Assembly (NCBI GenBank): GCA_905221605.1
Contig: CAJNDS010002210.1
Location: 1-64,000 of the forward strand
Origin: Symbiodinium natans
Lineage: Eukaryota > Sar > Dinophyceae > Suessiales > Symbiodiniaceae
Length of the DNA: 64,000 nucleotides
Direction of reading: 5' to 3'
In this document: piece after piece, positions 30,608 through 42,806 of the stretch
Layout: each line of letters opens with the position of its first letter
How positions within the stretch are numbered: position 1 is the stretch's first letter
Made by a program: the position numbers and the translations under genes
Notes under the pieces: generated by a model
Told to the model about the DNA's origin: nothing
Database searches by the model: none
Seen by the model: only the letters and a program-made list of their open reading frames with translations

Positions 30608-33600
30608 TTTGACCTTCTGCCGCACACGGCAAGACCTTTGCCAGCGCAAGTGCCTCTGACACAACTTGCTTAGAGGAGACTTTGCAATGGATCGGACGGT
30701 GAAGTGCCACCCCCGACCAATTCGAGCTGACCCGCCCAAAAGGATGGACGGAATTTCCCATCTGCTTCAGACTAGTCTCTGCGCATATTCGTCCACCATA
30801 GCTCGCGTTCGCGTGGTCTTGGATGTAGCTGAACATGCTGGTCCTGTTCCAGCATGGAAGCCTATGCAAACAACCATGTCTGTGCTTGTGCTAGTGCCAT
30901 TGGTATCTACGCATGCAAGCAGCAGATGCCTGCATACTGAGATGCACGGTGTGTGTGGCAGGCTTGCCTGTAAGATGGCTTGATCCACTCCATCAAATTC
31001 GGCACACCTCCAACTTCTTGCTGCGGGTGCCGGAAAGTCCTGGCACAAAAGCTGGCGGCCGCTTTCATGGGCAGGTCAAGTTCAATCTTGGTGTTTGCCA
31101 TCCTTCCCTCGACCCTCTGAACTTCTGAACGCTGCCCAAACGCATGAGTTCTTGTATACACTGTGCATGGGGTCGCAGTACTGAATACAGCCCAGAGGCA
31201 GCTCCATCGAGCTGATGAGGAAGTCTTCATTTGGAGTCCTCGGGGTTGGTCAGTAGTAGGTCGAATAGGCCACTGTACCCAACGTGAAATTGGTTCACCC
31301 TGCCAACTCTGCCATACTACCAAGAGTCTGCACGTCGACCACGATGCTCACCCTGTTCAGGCTTCGCAACCGTGTCAAGTTGTCAGTGCCTGAGCCACTG
31401 CCAAGAAGAAATCTTCCCCGGCTGGCTCAGCGATGCTCAGAGGAGTTCAGAATCAAAACGAATCGTGGAGCACCCTCGCTGGTGGCCTCGAAGATGTCAA
31501 ACTTGATGGTCAATGACCCTAAATTTTTTCTAGTCCAAGAGGAAAACTATACCAGCGTTGGGGTATTTCGCGAGCGGTCCAAAGGCAATGACAGGTTCGA
31601 GTCACTTATTTACGTTAGAACCTCATCACTTTAAACAATTGAAGTAGGAAGGCAAGGGCAGTCTCTGAGCGTGCGGGCCAAGGCACGGCCACTACTGTGA
31701 CTGCTTCCTGAAGAGTCGCTGTTTCGAGAGCACTTGCTCGGGAGGCTGCGCTGCTGTCTGTCAAGCTGGTACCTCAGACCACCAGATACCAAGTGCTGTG
31801 TTGCTTGTGAGCATGATCCGCATGTGTTCACAATGCGTGCGAAGAGAGGAAGACATCCTGGAAAAAGCTCTGAATGCAGTGACAAGTTCTATTCCGCAAA
31901 AGAAATAGAAACAGGACTTTGTGTTGAACTCGCTTGGACTTCTTTTAGGTCCAACCCTCTATGCAGAGTTGGTCTGACAGGCATCCTCCCTTTGGTGCAG
32001 GGGGTTGAGCGGGTAGAGGGGGTAGAGGCGAAGAGGGTATACGAAGAGAAGACGCTGGTCTTGGTGCTTGTGCCGATGCTTTGGCAACGAACAGGTAGTG
32101 CAAACTAGAAACCGCTTCATGCAAGTCAAGACACTACAGCTCCCGAAAACTCCACCCACAACCACCACAACCCGAAAGCCACAGATGCGCCATAACACCT
32201 GAACCAGTTACTCAGTCGAGTTCTTGCTTGGGCACCCCAGAATGTGGCGCATGTCGGCGGCATCAGCCTAGGGGCTCTTCGTGGCAGCGGCACAACTTTG
32301 GGGCCTCCTTTGGTTTTCATGCTTAGGCTTCACACGCCCCATGCCAGAGTGCGCTAGGCCATGCTGGCGACACTTCTGCTTGCAATCGGCTCAGAGAAAC
32401 CTGTGCTACCATCGGTCTCCTTCAAACCTCCCTCACTCTGGTGACTACTAGTGCACCCTGTCCGCCTGTTGAGGAAAATGCGGAGTGTCCAGTCTGCCAA
32501 GACCATCGTGGCTGTCGTAGACATTCTGGGCAAGGGAAGCCAAACGTGAGTCTCAAGGAGTTCTTGGAGCTGCGACATACGTATGACGTGCCTCGAATCG
32601 CTCCAGCCTGTCGGTGCAGGACTCCTGGGTGGTCCGAGTCTCCCACAAGAGGTCCATCTGGTGGGGGTACGAAGATGGGGGACCCCCAATATAGATCGCC
32701 AAAGAGTAGGATCCCGTTATCATAAGGACCAAAATACGGTAGCCCTAATTTTGGAAACCCCCATTTCACAAGAACCGTGGCTGCCATGGCCTGAGTGATG
32801 CCGATCAAATGCTCGTTCTCGTCGGTCCTGCCAGGTGCAGCTGTGATCTTCTCTGCAGCAAACATCTACTCGGCTGCAAGCAGTTAACGGCTACCATGTC
32901 CTGAGACCAGGAACAGCTACATGAAAGAGCTCGGCATTGAAGACAACTCCGCTGGAGTCCTTTCCACGGGCATCTGATTCGTGTCATGCCGGCCACGAAA
33001 GTTCTCCCGCGATATGTCCTTCATACCAACATGCAGAGATCTGGCAGGATTCCTGAGAAGAGCGGCAAAAAACTCGTTGCCCAACAAAGAAATCAAATCG
33101 ACGCGAGAAGTGGTTTGGCTCACAAGGAACCGCAATTGCCAGTGTTGGACAGGGCGGGGTGCTAACCGCGAGCTGTGCTGAGCAAATGGCGCGCAAGTAC
33201 CACCCACGTGACAAAGGGATATTCATGGATGACAACAGGGTTGCGCTTGGGGTGCGTGGGACTGCCTTGGTTGAGTTTGGGTGCGTGGGATCTTTTTGGT
33301 GCATTCCTGCAGGTTTTCGGTGGTTTGGGCCTACCTTTCGAACTTCTAGAACCTTTAGACCTTGGAACTTTGTAGAACTCTTAGAACTGTTAGAACCTGC
33401 AGAACTTGTGAAAACCTAGAATTTCTAGACTCAAACCCCCAAATACAACCAAGACATTCCCACGTGCCCTTACATCGCAACCAACCCATCTGCCGAGGCC
33501 TCGAGCAGTCGGTCTGGGGAGCAACGGGGAGCAAAAAGCAGGTACCCCCCCCCCGCCTCTATATAAACGGCCGGGGATGCTTTTCCTAATTTTGTTCCGT

Positions 33601-33654
33601 GTCTTTCTATTATTTTTGTTGGTCGGGAACCTCTTGGCTTCCCCCCTCTGTCGA
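30608..33654. other. No convincing gene
   Basis: No recognisable domain. A minus-strand stretch at about 32640-32790 reads KWGFPKLGLPYFGPYDNGIL and continues to YWGSPIF. It overlaps self-complementary G/C-run sequence (gggggtacgaagatggggga, then ccccc) and looks like a small dispersed repeat rather than a gene. Frames around 33159-33260 (+) have fair composition but no support. Confidence 0.4.
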
Positions 33655-33706
33655 GGGTTTAGGGTTTAGGGTTCAGGGTTTAGCTTTTAGGGTTTAGGGT
33701 TAAGGT
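33655..33706. repeat. Interstitial telomere repeat, TTTAGGG orientation
   Basis: About seven tttaggg units with ttcaggg, tttagct and ttaaggt variants. Confidence 0.9.
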
Positions 33707-36180
33707 TTCGACTCTCACACTAGCGGAACGCGGGCGAGGACTAGGGTTAAGGTTTAAGCTTGTTTGCTTGCTAGGCCACACGGCCGAAACAAAGATAAGG
33801 AAAAAAACGGAGAACAAAAAAAACAAGGAAAAAAACACCGCCACCCCTCTAAACCCCTTGCCCAGGCCACGTGGACCGGTGCGTCAGGACCTCCTGTTCG
33901 TTGGGTGAGACCTTCCCCATTTGCGGCCTAACAGACCAGCAACCCCTAAACCCCAAGCAGACCGATACAAGGTTGGTCGGGGCTCGTTGCATTGGAGGAC
34001 TCCTTGATAAAGTCCAGAAATCGCTGGTGGTCCTGTGACCAGAGCAGGCAAGGGGAGAGAGAGCGGAATACCCAGCATCTGCACTCGAAAGTAGCGTACT
34101 AACACGAATTCCTCCTTTTTTCAAGACCTGAACTCGACGATTCAAAGTGTTCTTTCTTGTCCCCTGCCCCCAGGTGTCCACAGGGTTAATATACCGAATC
34201 ATGGGCACGCCGTCTAGCGGATTCCTTGGTTGCCACACTTTGGCTCTCTCAGGGTTATGGTTGTGGATTAGGGGGCTGAGGGCTGCGGTACTGTGGGGAA
34301 ACACGCAGACAACAGACCACAACACTGAGCTAAACATGCCGATCTGATGTGGAAACAGAGCAGTCACCCAGAACAAGGTGCGTCTCATCTCTTTCATTCT
34401 CAGCTTTTTCGACATATATCTCTTGGTATACCTATCTCTTAGTATACCGATATTTCGATGTATATGCATGTGGAAGTGCACATGTACATGTATGTGTATG
34501 TATGTATACATGCATATATAGATACTCTCATGTTCATATTATTTCCCCTCTTCCCACGGTGGTGCCCAGTGTCAAAGCCAAGCTCGACCCAAACCCACCT
34601 TAGGCTGGCGTCTGAACACGAGCTTCGATTGATCTGACTGGAACACCAGCCCGAGATTCTCCCATGCAGAAGTGCTTTGGGGCTTAAGCCCGAGAACGAC
34701 TCATCAAAAAAACCGAAGCCACATGTGAGCCTTTGAAGAACATGGCTGGGCACGTGAGGCGGCTCCCTGCCGCAAGCAGTCAAGCCACACATCAAGAGGT
34801 CTGATAAGCTCTGCGAGGGCTCGAAGATGGAGAGGTCAGGTGCAAGCCTGAACAACTGAGCAAAAACAGCACGCCAAGAACTGCACGAAGTGGTGGAGTC
34901 GCTGGCGTTGCATTTGCCCAAGTGTGAGCATGCATTTGGGGCACTCCGAGCTGCACTTGGAGTGCTTCACAGTCCACGAGTTCCAAGCGCGAAGCTGCAA
35001 CAGAATTTTCTGAATTGCGCCACCGCACCCAGGCGAAGACTGAAGTGCCGGGACCCCAAAAGCCCACGACTACAACCCCCTACACTCTGAAGAGTCCAAA
35101 GCCCTCAAGCCCTACCCGACGAGCAGGGTCATAAGAACCCCAAGGAAAGCTCAAACTAGCCGTGCCTAGAGGTTGCTATAGCTTTGCTGTCAGACAACAC
35201 CCCCCAGTGCCTCACGGAGGCATCGCAGGTCACGCTGAGAAGGCGCGAGGCCGCGCCTCCCGCCCGCTCCTTGGGCTCAAAGAACTTATCTCAAGGACCT
35301 TTTTAAGCCCCTTTGGTTTGAAAATGAATCCGTAAGCCCCATAACCCGTATACCTAATAACCCTGAACCCTAACCCTGCCCAGCTGGGAAGAGCAGATCG
35401 CATGCATGTTCATTCATCAGACTCGGGGCCTACTTACAGGGATTTGGCTGACCTCGTACAGTTGTCAGTGCATGGTTCGACTCCCATTCAGTTTGCGGAT
35501 ATCAGGGGCTATCCGAGACGGTAAAGCCGGTAAAGGTCCAATGAGCCTGAGCGTAACAAAGGGGCGCTATGCGGCACAACGACAGTAGCCGGTAACCCTA
35601 AATTTACGTCCCTGAACCCTGCGAAAGCCCCGAAACCATGTTGTGAGACCTGCATGGGCTAAAAGTGGGCTAAACATCGAGCAATTTGAGGCTTGGACTT
35701 TTGGGATTGCGCTTTGAAGGAACCTTGGAAAAATGACGGCACGCCTCGGCACATCTGGTGTCTCCCCCCATCAAAACATGAAACGTTGGCCCGGTGGCTC
35801 TTTTTACCAGGTCAAGAATTCTTTTTTAGGGATACTCGTGGTTTCCAGAGAAGGTCCCTAGTGGAAGTTCAGACGAGTCTGTCTCCAGTGGGTCCCATAG
35901 CATTCCCCAAAATCCGCAAAGGCTTAAACGCGCGCCAGCTCACTCCATGTTCGCCCGGCGACCTCAGGAGGTTGTGCTAGCGGGTGTGTCTCCGAAGGTT
36001 GGCTCTTGCAGAAATCGCACAGGTCCTAGGTTTTGAGGCCTTGCTGTTGCCCCTTGTGTGGGTAGAGGCCCCTGCCCTGGTGGCCTCAGAGGGCCCATAA
36101 AAGGGCCCCTCTTCCTCTGAGCCCCTTAAGCCCCACGTAGGACCCCTACGACCTGGTTGGGGGCCCCCCGAGTAGGGCCC
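33707..36180. other. No convincing gene
   Basis: Only short frames. A weak telomere-like stretch (aaccctgaaccctaaccctg) lies near 35361-35380. Confidence 0.4.
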
Positions 36181-36186
36181 GGTGAA

Positions 36187-36560
36187 GGGTTTCGGGCCAA
36201 GGGCCCAAGAACTACCAAAAAAGGCTCAAAAGGCCCAGGGAGTACGCCAGGATTTACCCGTACTTGCCATACAAAAACGCTTTTTTAGTTTCAAGAGCCA
36301 TCAAAAGGCTTCAAAAGACCCCGAAATGAGGGTTTTGCCCATACCCGCAATGAAAAATGCTATTTTTTAGTACGATGGTTTTGGGGGCCTCCAAGAAGCA
36401 CCAAGAGCCACCAAAAGGCTTCGAAAGGCTTCAAACGGCCCTCTAAAGGAGGGGGAATGACACTGTGATTTTTTAGTATTCAGAGCGATGGTTTTGGGCA
36501 ACGGAAGCTGGTGGACCTCTTTTCTTTAGCCGGACGCTCAGGGCTTAAGAGGCTTGGGGT
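36187..36560. repeat. Dispersed repeat family, copy at 36 kb
   Basis: It carries repeated modules: ggatttacccgtacttgcca, an aaaa(c/t)gctttttTag segment, aagagccaccaaaaggcttc, and the end module ggaagctggtggacctcttt at 36503 continuing to ttaagaggcttgggg at 36557. The same modules occur in the same style at 46214-46720. Confidence 0.8.
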
Positions 36561-38690
36561 CGGCTTTGGAAGCAGCCCTGTCTGCTTCACCCACGTGGGC
36601 CCGACCCTGTTCCTCACCCCGGCAAAAAAATCTGCTCCATACTGGGGTTGAACAAAGAATTTTGACTAGGGCTTTAAAAACCGCGACGTTCTTTTCATGC
36701 TTGCGGAGCATGGCGCGAGAGGTGTCTATATGGGCGCTTTGTTCTTTTCGACTACAGAGCGCAGCAAAAACTGCTGCTGCTCTCTTTCGACAGACGAGAG
36801 ACTTATATTCTGGCGTGTCCGGCGTCGATGCAAGGCAGCGGGCCGGCCTTGCCTTCGCATCTTGCGTCCTTGCTTATCTGTAACACGCGAAACTGATATT
36901 CTGCACCTCTGTGCCTCCGCGGGACCATGCGCGGTCGCCTTGGCGCACTCTGTCTCTCCACACCCTTCAGAATTCCTCGAGCGCTTAAGCAGGCCGCACC
37001 CAAAAACAGCCTGGGCCCCGCCAGACAAGAGCTGCTCCGGAGGATCCCCGTCGCCCCCCAGGCCTCCATGAAATGGCTTTCCTCTCTACAGTGTCAAAAG
37101 TAGGAAGGGCCCACAGGGGCGAACCTGTGCCGCAACTGTTCGCCGCCCGTGGGTCCCGAAACCGAACACGACACCCCTCGATGGGAGCCTGCCTAGCATT
37201 CAAGCAAAGCTTCGATGCGCCGCTGGATTCTGTGACGAAAAATAGATTTCGAGTTCTTTGCTGACTCCCGCGCCGTAGGCAGTCCCCTAGCCAGGCCGCT
37301 GCGTCTACGCACGCCCTGGGTCACGCACACTGCGTGCGGCCTCAGTCCCGGCTGGAGCTGGCGCCGCCTGTCCTCGCTTCACCGTCTGCGTCCTACACAC
37401 TTGACTCCGAGGGTGCCACGGGTGCCAGTCGGGATGACCGGGCCCTCGCCCTTGCCAGGAGCGCTGCCTCCTGCTCAGCTTTCTGCAGAGAAGACAGGAG
37501 AGGAACGCTGTTGTTGCAGCCTCTGCGTCTGTCCTGGCACACGACGCTCGCCTCGGGACACCAGGTTAACTCACTTGCTGCGACGTGGTTCAAGGCGTCC
37601 TCGACTGCCGGCGGTGCGTCCTCCTGTCCAGCGAGGTGACTCCAGCTTTCACCCGTCAGTCGTCCTGGCTGCCTCGAAGAGCCAGCTTATAGGTCGAAGG
37701 ACTCCTAGTCGCTGGGAATTACTGGGAATGCTGCGCTACTTTCAAAGGCGCAACACTTTTGGTCCTCGCTCTCGCACTGGCCGGACTGTGCTCCTGCGTC
37801 AACGCGCTGCTGCCAAACAGTTAACACAGTGATTCGTCACCACCACAGCTTCCCCTAACCTCGTCCGCCGCGTGTGGTCCCAGATGGACCTGACCGTGAA
37901 CATCCCTTGCCTACTACTTGCCCAATCACCCTTTCTCACCTCGAAGCTTTCTGCTTGGCGTCTGCCTCGAGAGTCACAACGCTTTCCGCAGGCACGGCTG
38001 TCTGCCTGCGCTGCGTGGCGGTAGCCAACCTGGGCCCAGTGATGAAGAAGCAGCTCCTGCAGGGAAGCGAGCAAACCGCGTACTGCGCGCAGTCCTCCGC
38101 CCGCCTGTTCCAATGGCTCGCGGCCGAACGCCTCGCGCAGCCGTTCGCGCAGCGCTCCAGCTCCTGCCACAGTGGTGACCCCACCCTGCCCCTGCAGTCG
38201 GGTTTGCGCCGGCTCGCCTGCTTCAGAGCCAGAGCCTCTTTCGAGCGCAGCGCAGCCAACGCAGCAGCGGCCTGCGGGACACCGCGCAGTCTGTCTGCGA
38301 ATGCCGGTGCCGCGTGCAGCCTCTTCGTCGCCGTCTTGAGTCTTCCTCTTCAAGTTGGCTCGATGCTGCGCGCGAAAGCGCCCTTGCGCCCGCTTTGCCT
38401 CCCGGTGCGCCTGGGTCAAGCAAGGCGAGCGCGGACTTTGGGCGGGATGTTGCTCTGGCCTCGCCTCCAGGTACTGCTCTGAGCGCCGGAGCGCTGCCCT
38501 TGTTGCGGCGGCCTTGGCCTTTCGCTTTGGCCTTGGCCTTGGCCTTGGCCTTGGCCTTGGCCTTGGCCTTGGCCTTGGCCTTGGCCTTGGCCTTGGCCTC
38601 CACGCGGGTCGCGCACATCCCTTCGGTCTCCTTCCAACAAAGGTGTGTTTCATTTGCCGTTCCCCCGCTTGGGACCGCTATGCCGCGACA
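36561..38690. other. GC-rich region, no gene that I can support
   Basis: Long open frames occur on both strands between 37.3 and 38.65 kb, including an Arg-rich minus-strand frame (37799-38653). GC-rich DNA opens frames by chance, and the Arg-Pro run is simply the GGCCTT microsatellite. The region could be the decayed upstream part of the PIF1 relic that follows, but no helicase motif is seen in it. Confidence 0.35.
38526..38600. repeat. (GGCCTT)n microsatellite
   Basis: About twelve perfect hexamers, period 6, 75 bp. Confidence 0.95.
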
Positions 38691-38701
38691 AGCTCCAGCC
38701 T

Positions 38702-39016
38702 TCCTACTCGGAGGTCTTCGACGGGGAGCGCGTCTTTCTCACGCGCTACATCGACAAGGAACACGACTCGTTAATGGGATGGCTGCGGTCCCGGACAGCA
38801 AGTGCCTCCACGACCCAGCGACCGCTCGCGGTGCACCTCTGCACGGAAGGCCACGGCCCGGGTCACCACCTTCCCAGTCCGGCTGGGCTACGCGTGCACC
38901 ATCCCCAAGATCCAGGGCGCAACGCTGCCGCACATCACCATCTGGCTGGATCGAGCACTCTGCCGCGCCGCCGCCTATGTCGCCCTCTCTCGAGTGGAGC
39001 ACGACGAGAACTAATT
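38702..39016 (+). pseudogene. PIF1-like helicase C-terminal fragment (frameshifted)
   Basis: Three frames taken together give the end of a PIF1-family DNA helicase. The first piece reads GERVFLTRYIDKEHDS (from about 38728). The next frame reads NGMAAV (from about 38773), matching the usual R-V-x-x-T-x-N-x-D-K-x-x-x-x-V-N-G-M. After another shift comes FPVRLGYACTIPKIQGATLP, then LDRALCRAAAYVALSRVEHD, the equivalents of the helicase P-x-x-x-A-x-A-x-T-x-x-K-x-Q-G and A-Y-V-A-L-S-R motifs. A stop follows at 39012-39014, then LVAGKVGTKPAH in frame. The Walker A region is not seen. At least two frame breaks mean it is not functional. PIF1-like genes are multicopy in dinoflagellates, so this is likely one dead member. 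Confidence 0.7.
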
Positions 39017-41758
39017 GGTGGCGGGCAAGGTCGGCACCAAGCCCGCCCATTGAGTCAGCCGGCCTCTCTTGTACACGTTTGTAATTCGCCTCGGCTTCCT
39101 GCCGAGAAGCGTCTGGAACAAGCAGACCCGGATTGGGTTTTTTTCCCCCTAACCCAACCCATGCAAAATTTTCTGACGCCAGCCCCCCCCCCCGCCCTGT
39201 GGGACCCCCCAATCGCTTGGAGGAGCTGCAAACCGATGCCATGGAGCGTCCCCCCACCCCACACCCATGCACTGTGCCGAAAATCGCGGTTTGATTGCCG
39301 TCCAGAATATATACAGCGCACCCGGTGGTGGTGGTGGTGCTGGTGCTGGTGCTTGTGTTGGTGCTCTGAAGGAGGGGAAGATTGCAGAAATATGAATATG
39401 GATTCTGCCGGTGAGCTCTCCGTCTGCCCATTGGAACGGCCCACTCCGAAAGCACAGCACGTCTTCACAATAAAGGAGTGCAGCGCAGCAAAGCTGCAAG
39501 CTGAAAAGGATCTTGGCAAGCATGGCTTTCCAGATCTACTGAGCTACCCGCTAGTAATGCTCGGGCTAGAAACTGCGCCGCGAACGCAGGATTTCTATCA
39601 TCAAGCGTAGTACTAGAGGGCAGCACTTTGACATGTCCCCAGCACGTCTCCTGAAGCTAGCTGAGACATTGAGGCGTCTCCAAACCACCACCAGAAACCC
39701 AGAAGCATGTGCTTCTCCCCAGATTCTTCGATAGACCGCCGGGCAAGAACTGCATCAGCCTGGACCAGGCTCGGCAAGTCAATCAGGTTTATTGGGTGGC
39801 AAATTCGTGGAGCGGGCTCTGATGCTCCTTGTCCACGCAAACCTCGCTGATGTCTGCAGCAGGCTCCACCGCAAACCTGCTCGTAAACTGTGAAACAGAT
39901 TTGACGAAAGTTTCTTTTGTCCAGAGAGAGGTGAAGCGAAGCCCGTCGGCGCCAGATCTCAAGATTGGGATTGCGCTCGGCTTCCTTGGGGAACAAATTG
40001 GCAAAACACACGACATTTCCCACATGAGGTAGCCAGCGTGTTCATGAGCACCATGCTCCTCTCCAGAATATTCCAGAATCTGAACAGGGTGAGGAGGAGG
40101 AGGAGGAGGAGGAATGACTGCATGCGGGCCCGGCTTGCAAAAACACTGCTTCCTGCCAAACCTGGCAACGCGAACAGCAGCAAATGCAGCAGGCAGCAGC
40201 TGCGCGCACGTGTCCAGCGCGGCACAACTCAGAAAGTACATAGAAAGCCCAGCGGCAGCACAGCTCAGTCTCCTGCTGGCTCTTCTAAAACAGGCCACCA
40301 CTAAACGGGATCAGCATCAGATATCTGTTCCAGAGATGAGCAGCTGAAAGCTGGCACCCAGGCAACAGTCACTCTCTGAGCACTCCCTCAAAGCAGAGAG
40401 AGGGTCGCGCAAACTTCCAGCTCCTCTTCTTTGAGCGAGACTTCTTTTTAGATTCAAGAGTTCGACTTGCAAGAGACGCTGTCCGTAAAGACTTCTTGCA
40501 ACAATCTTCGTAGGATACACTTCGATCCCACACTCAAAACACAGTGGGCTCTAAAGATCAGCATTCTTTGAAGTTAGCGACTCACATGAATAAGAAAAGA
40601 CTAACCCCATACACACACACACACACTGTGTGCAAATTGAGACACAGAAACCACCGCGCCAACTTCAATCAGATTCTGTACATTCGACAGGGGGTCATCT
40701 TCTCTGTTGTCCCCAATCAGAAACATTAAGCAGCAACGACTGCACAGAGCACAAACCCCTAGTATGCAAGAGGAACAGACCACCTACCTGTTGTGAGACC
40801 ATGGTTCGCACCAAGTTGCGCCACATCCCGAGGTTCGCACACCAACATACAATGCGCTCTGATATTTCCGTATAGCCGAAGACCAGCACCACAAGTCTCA
40901 AGCAACCAAACCACGATAACAGCTATCCACAAGGCCCCAGTACCAAAGCTACAAACAACCACAGCATACCAACAACAAATAAAAATCATCATTGGCTGGA
41001 CTCAGGCTCGACTATACAGGTCACTTCGCAAGTCATACGCCGCTGTCAGACCTCATCTAATTTGGGGGCAAGGGTTCGAAGGGGAAGTGGCCGCTTTAGC
41101 GCGCAACGCTATGCACAAGAACTTCTGAAACATCTGGGTCAACGTCGACGCCTCAGCGGAGTCTCGACGGGCTGCGGCTTCGGCTGCGCGAGCCTGAGAC
41201 GGATAGCCCCAAGCTCCCCAAAGTTTACCCAGCACGTACCAGCACAAAACATGCATTTTCTAAGTGTCCAGCTTGAGCGGCCTCCTCTGGCCATCCGGTT
41301 CCACTCTGTGTCGAGCCAGCCTTGGGATGCACCAGGGTTGTGCTCTAGCATTTCCTAAGGGATTCGTTCACAGAACCTCTGATGATCAGCCGAAGCTCTG
41401 GAATCCACGTCCGTGCTGTCATCGTACCCGGCCAAGCTATCGATAATGTATATCTCCAAGGATACAAAGATGCGGACAATCCAGAATGCGCCTGACTTGG
41501 AGCATGCCGAAATAGTGAAGCAAGGCCAGTTGCCCACCAAGCTTGGCTGCGTCTTCTTCCGTGACTGCAGCCTTTGTTGCCCACACAAATCCAGTCAACA
41601 ACACTAGCGGCCACTAGCGAAGCCAACAAGGGCGGGCCCCGACTACTCATGCCCAAGAGCTGTAAACCTTGGATCGATCGACTGGAACCAAGTCCAGCCC
41701 TTGCTTGGCCTCAGACTTTCTATGGCAGCTACTTGTGCGCACCAGCAATCACGAAAAC
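39017..41758. other. No convincing gene
   Basis: Short frames, a small ggtggtggtggt tract near 39325-39360, a gag-rich patch near 40089-40112 and a short CA run near 40612. No recognisable gene. Confidence 0.4.
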
Positions 41759-41779
41759 AGCAGCAGTAACGACAACGGC

Positions 41780-41825
<46 letters not shown>

Positions 41826-41832
41826 GCAACAG

Positions 41833-41863
<31 letters not shown>

Positions 41864-41908
41864 GACAGCGACAGCGACAGCGACAACGACAACCACAACA
41901 ACAACAGC

Positions 41909-41975
<67 letters not shown>

Positions 41976-42430
41976 GCAGCAGCAGCAGCAGCAGCAACAG
42001 CCACAGCAACAGCAAACACCAAACACCAAACACCAAACAAGAAACAACAAACAACAAACAACAAACAACAAACAAACAAAAAAACAAACAACAAACAACA
42101 CACAACACACAACAAACAACACAAAACAAACAACAAACAACAAACAACAAACAACAAACAACACACAACACACAACACACAACACCCAACACACAACAAA
42201 CAACAAAAAACAAACAGCAAGCAACAAACAACAACCGACAAACAACAACCAACAACCAACAACCGACAAACAACAAACAACACACAACAAACAACACACA
42301 ACAGACAACACACAGCAAACAACAAACAACAAACAACCAACAACCAACAACCAACAACCAACAACAACAACTTCTTCTACTACTACTACTACTACGACGA
42401 CGACTACTACTACTACTGCTACTACTACTC

Positions 42431-42486
<56 letters not shown>

Positions 42487-42514
42487 GCTGCTACTACTAC
42501 TACTACTGCTACTC

Positions 42515-42590
<76 letters not shown>

Positions 42591-42651
42591 AACGACTACA
42601 ACCACAACGACTACAACCACCACCACCACCACCACCACCACCACCACCACC

Positions 42652-42748
<97 letters not shown>

Positions 42749-42806
42749 CCGCAACCGCAACCGCAACCGCAACCACAACCACAACCACAACCACAGCAAC
42801 AGCACT
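41759..42806. repeat. Composite trinucleotide repeat, about 1 kb
   Basis: The blocks in order are: CAA/CAG triplets with CGACAG hexamers (to about 42026); an AACAA/ACAAAC-type tract (about 42027-42370); CTA triplets with CGA and CTG variants (about 42372-42590); a CAACGACTA and CAC block (about 42591-42651); pure CAA (about 42652-42746); and CCGCAA then CCACAA hexamers (to about 42806). Because the units are mostly multiples of three without stops, the tract is open in nearly all six frames. None of those frames is credible as a gene. Confidence 0.97.

Noticed and set aside
33556..33570. TATA box (tctatataaacgg)
   Set aside because: It has a promoter-like look, but dinoflagellate promoters generally lack canonical TATA boxes and no gene starts downstream.
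35440..35500. tRNA-like T arm (atggttcgactcccat)
   Set aside because: The arm does not pair over five bases and no acceptor or anticodon stem fits around it.
37799..38653. Arg-rich 284-codon minus-strand frame
   Set aside because: It lies in GC-rich DNA with opposing open frames. The Arg-Pro run is the GGCCTT microsatellite, and it lies just upstream of, and antisense to, a probable PIF1 relic.
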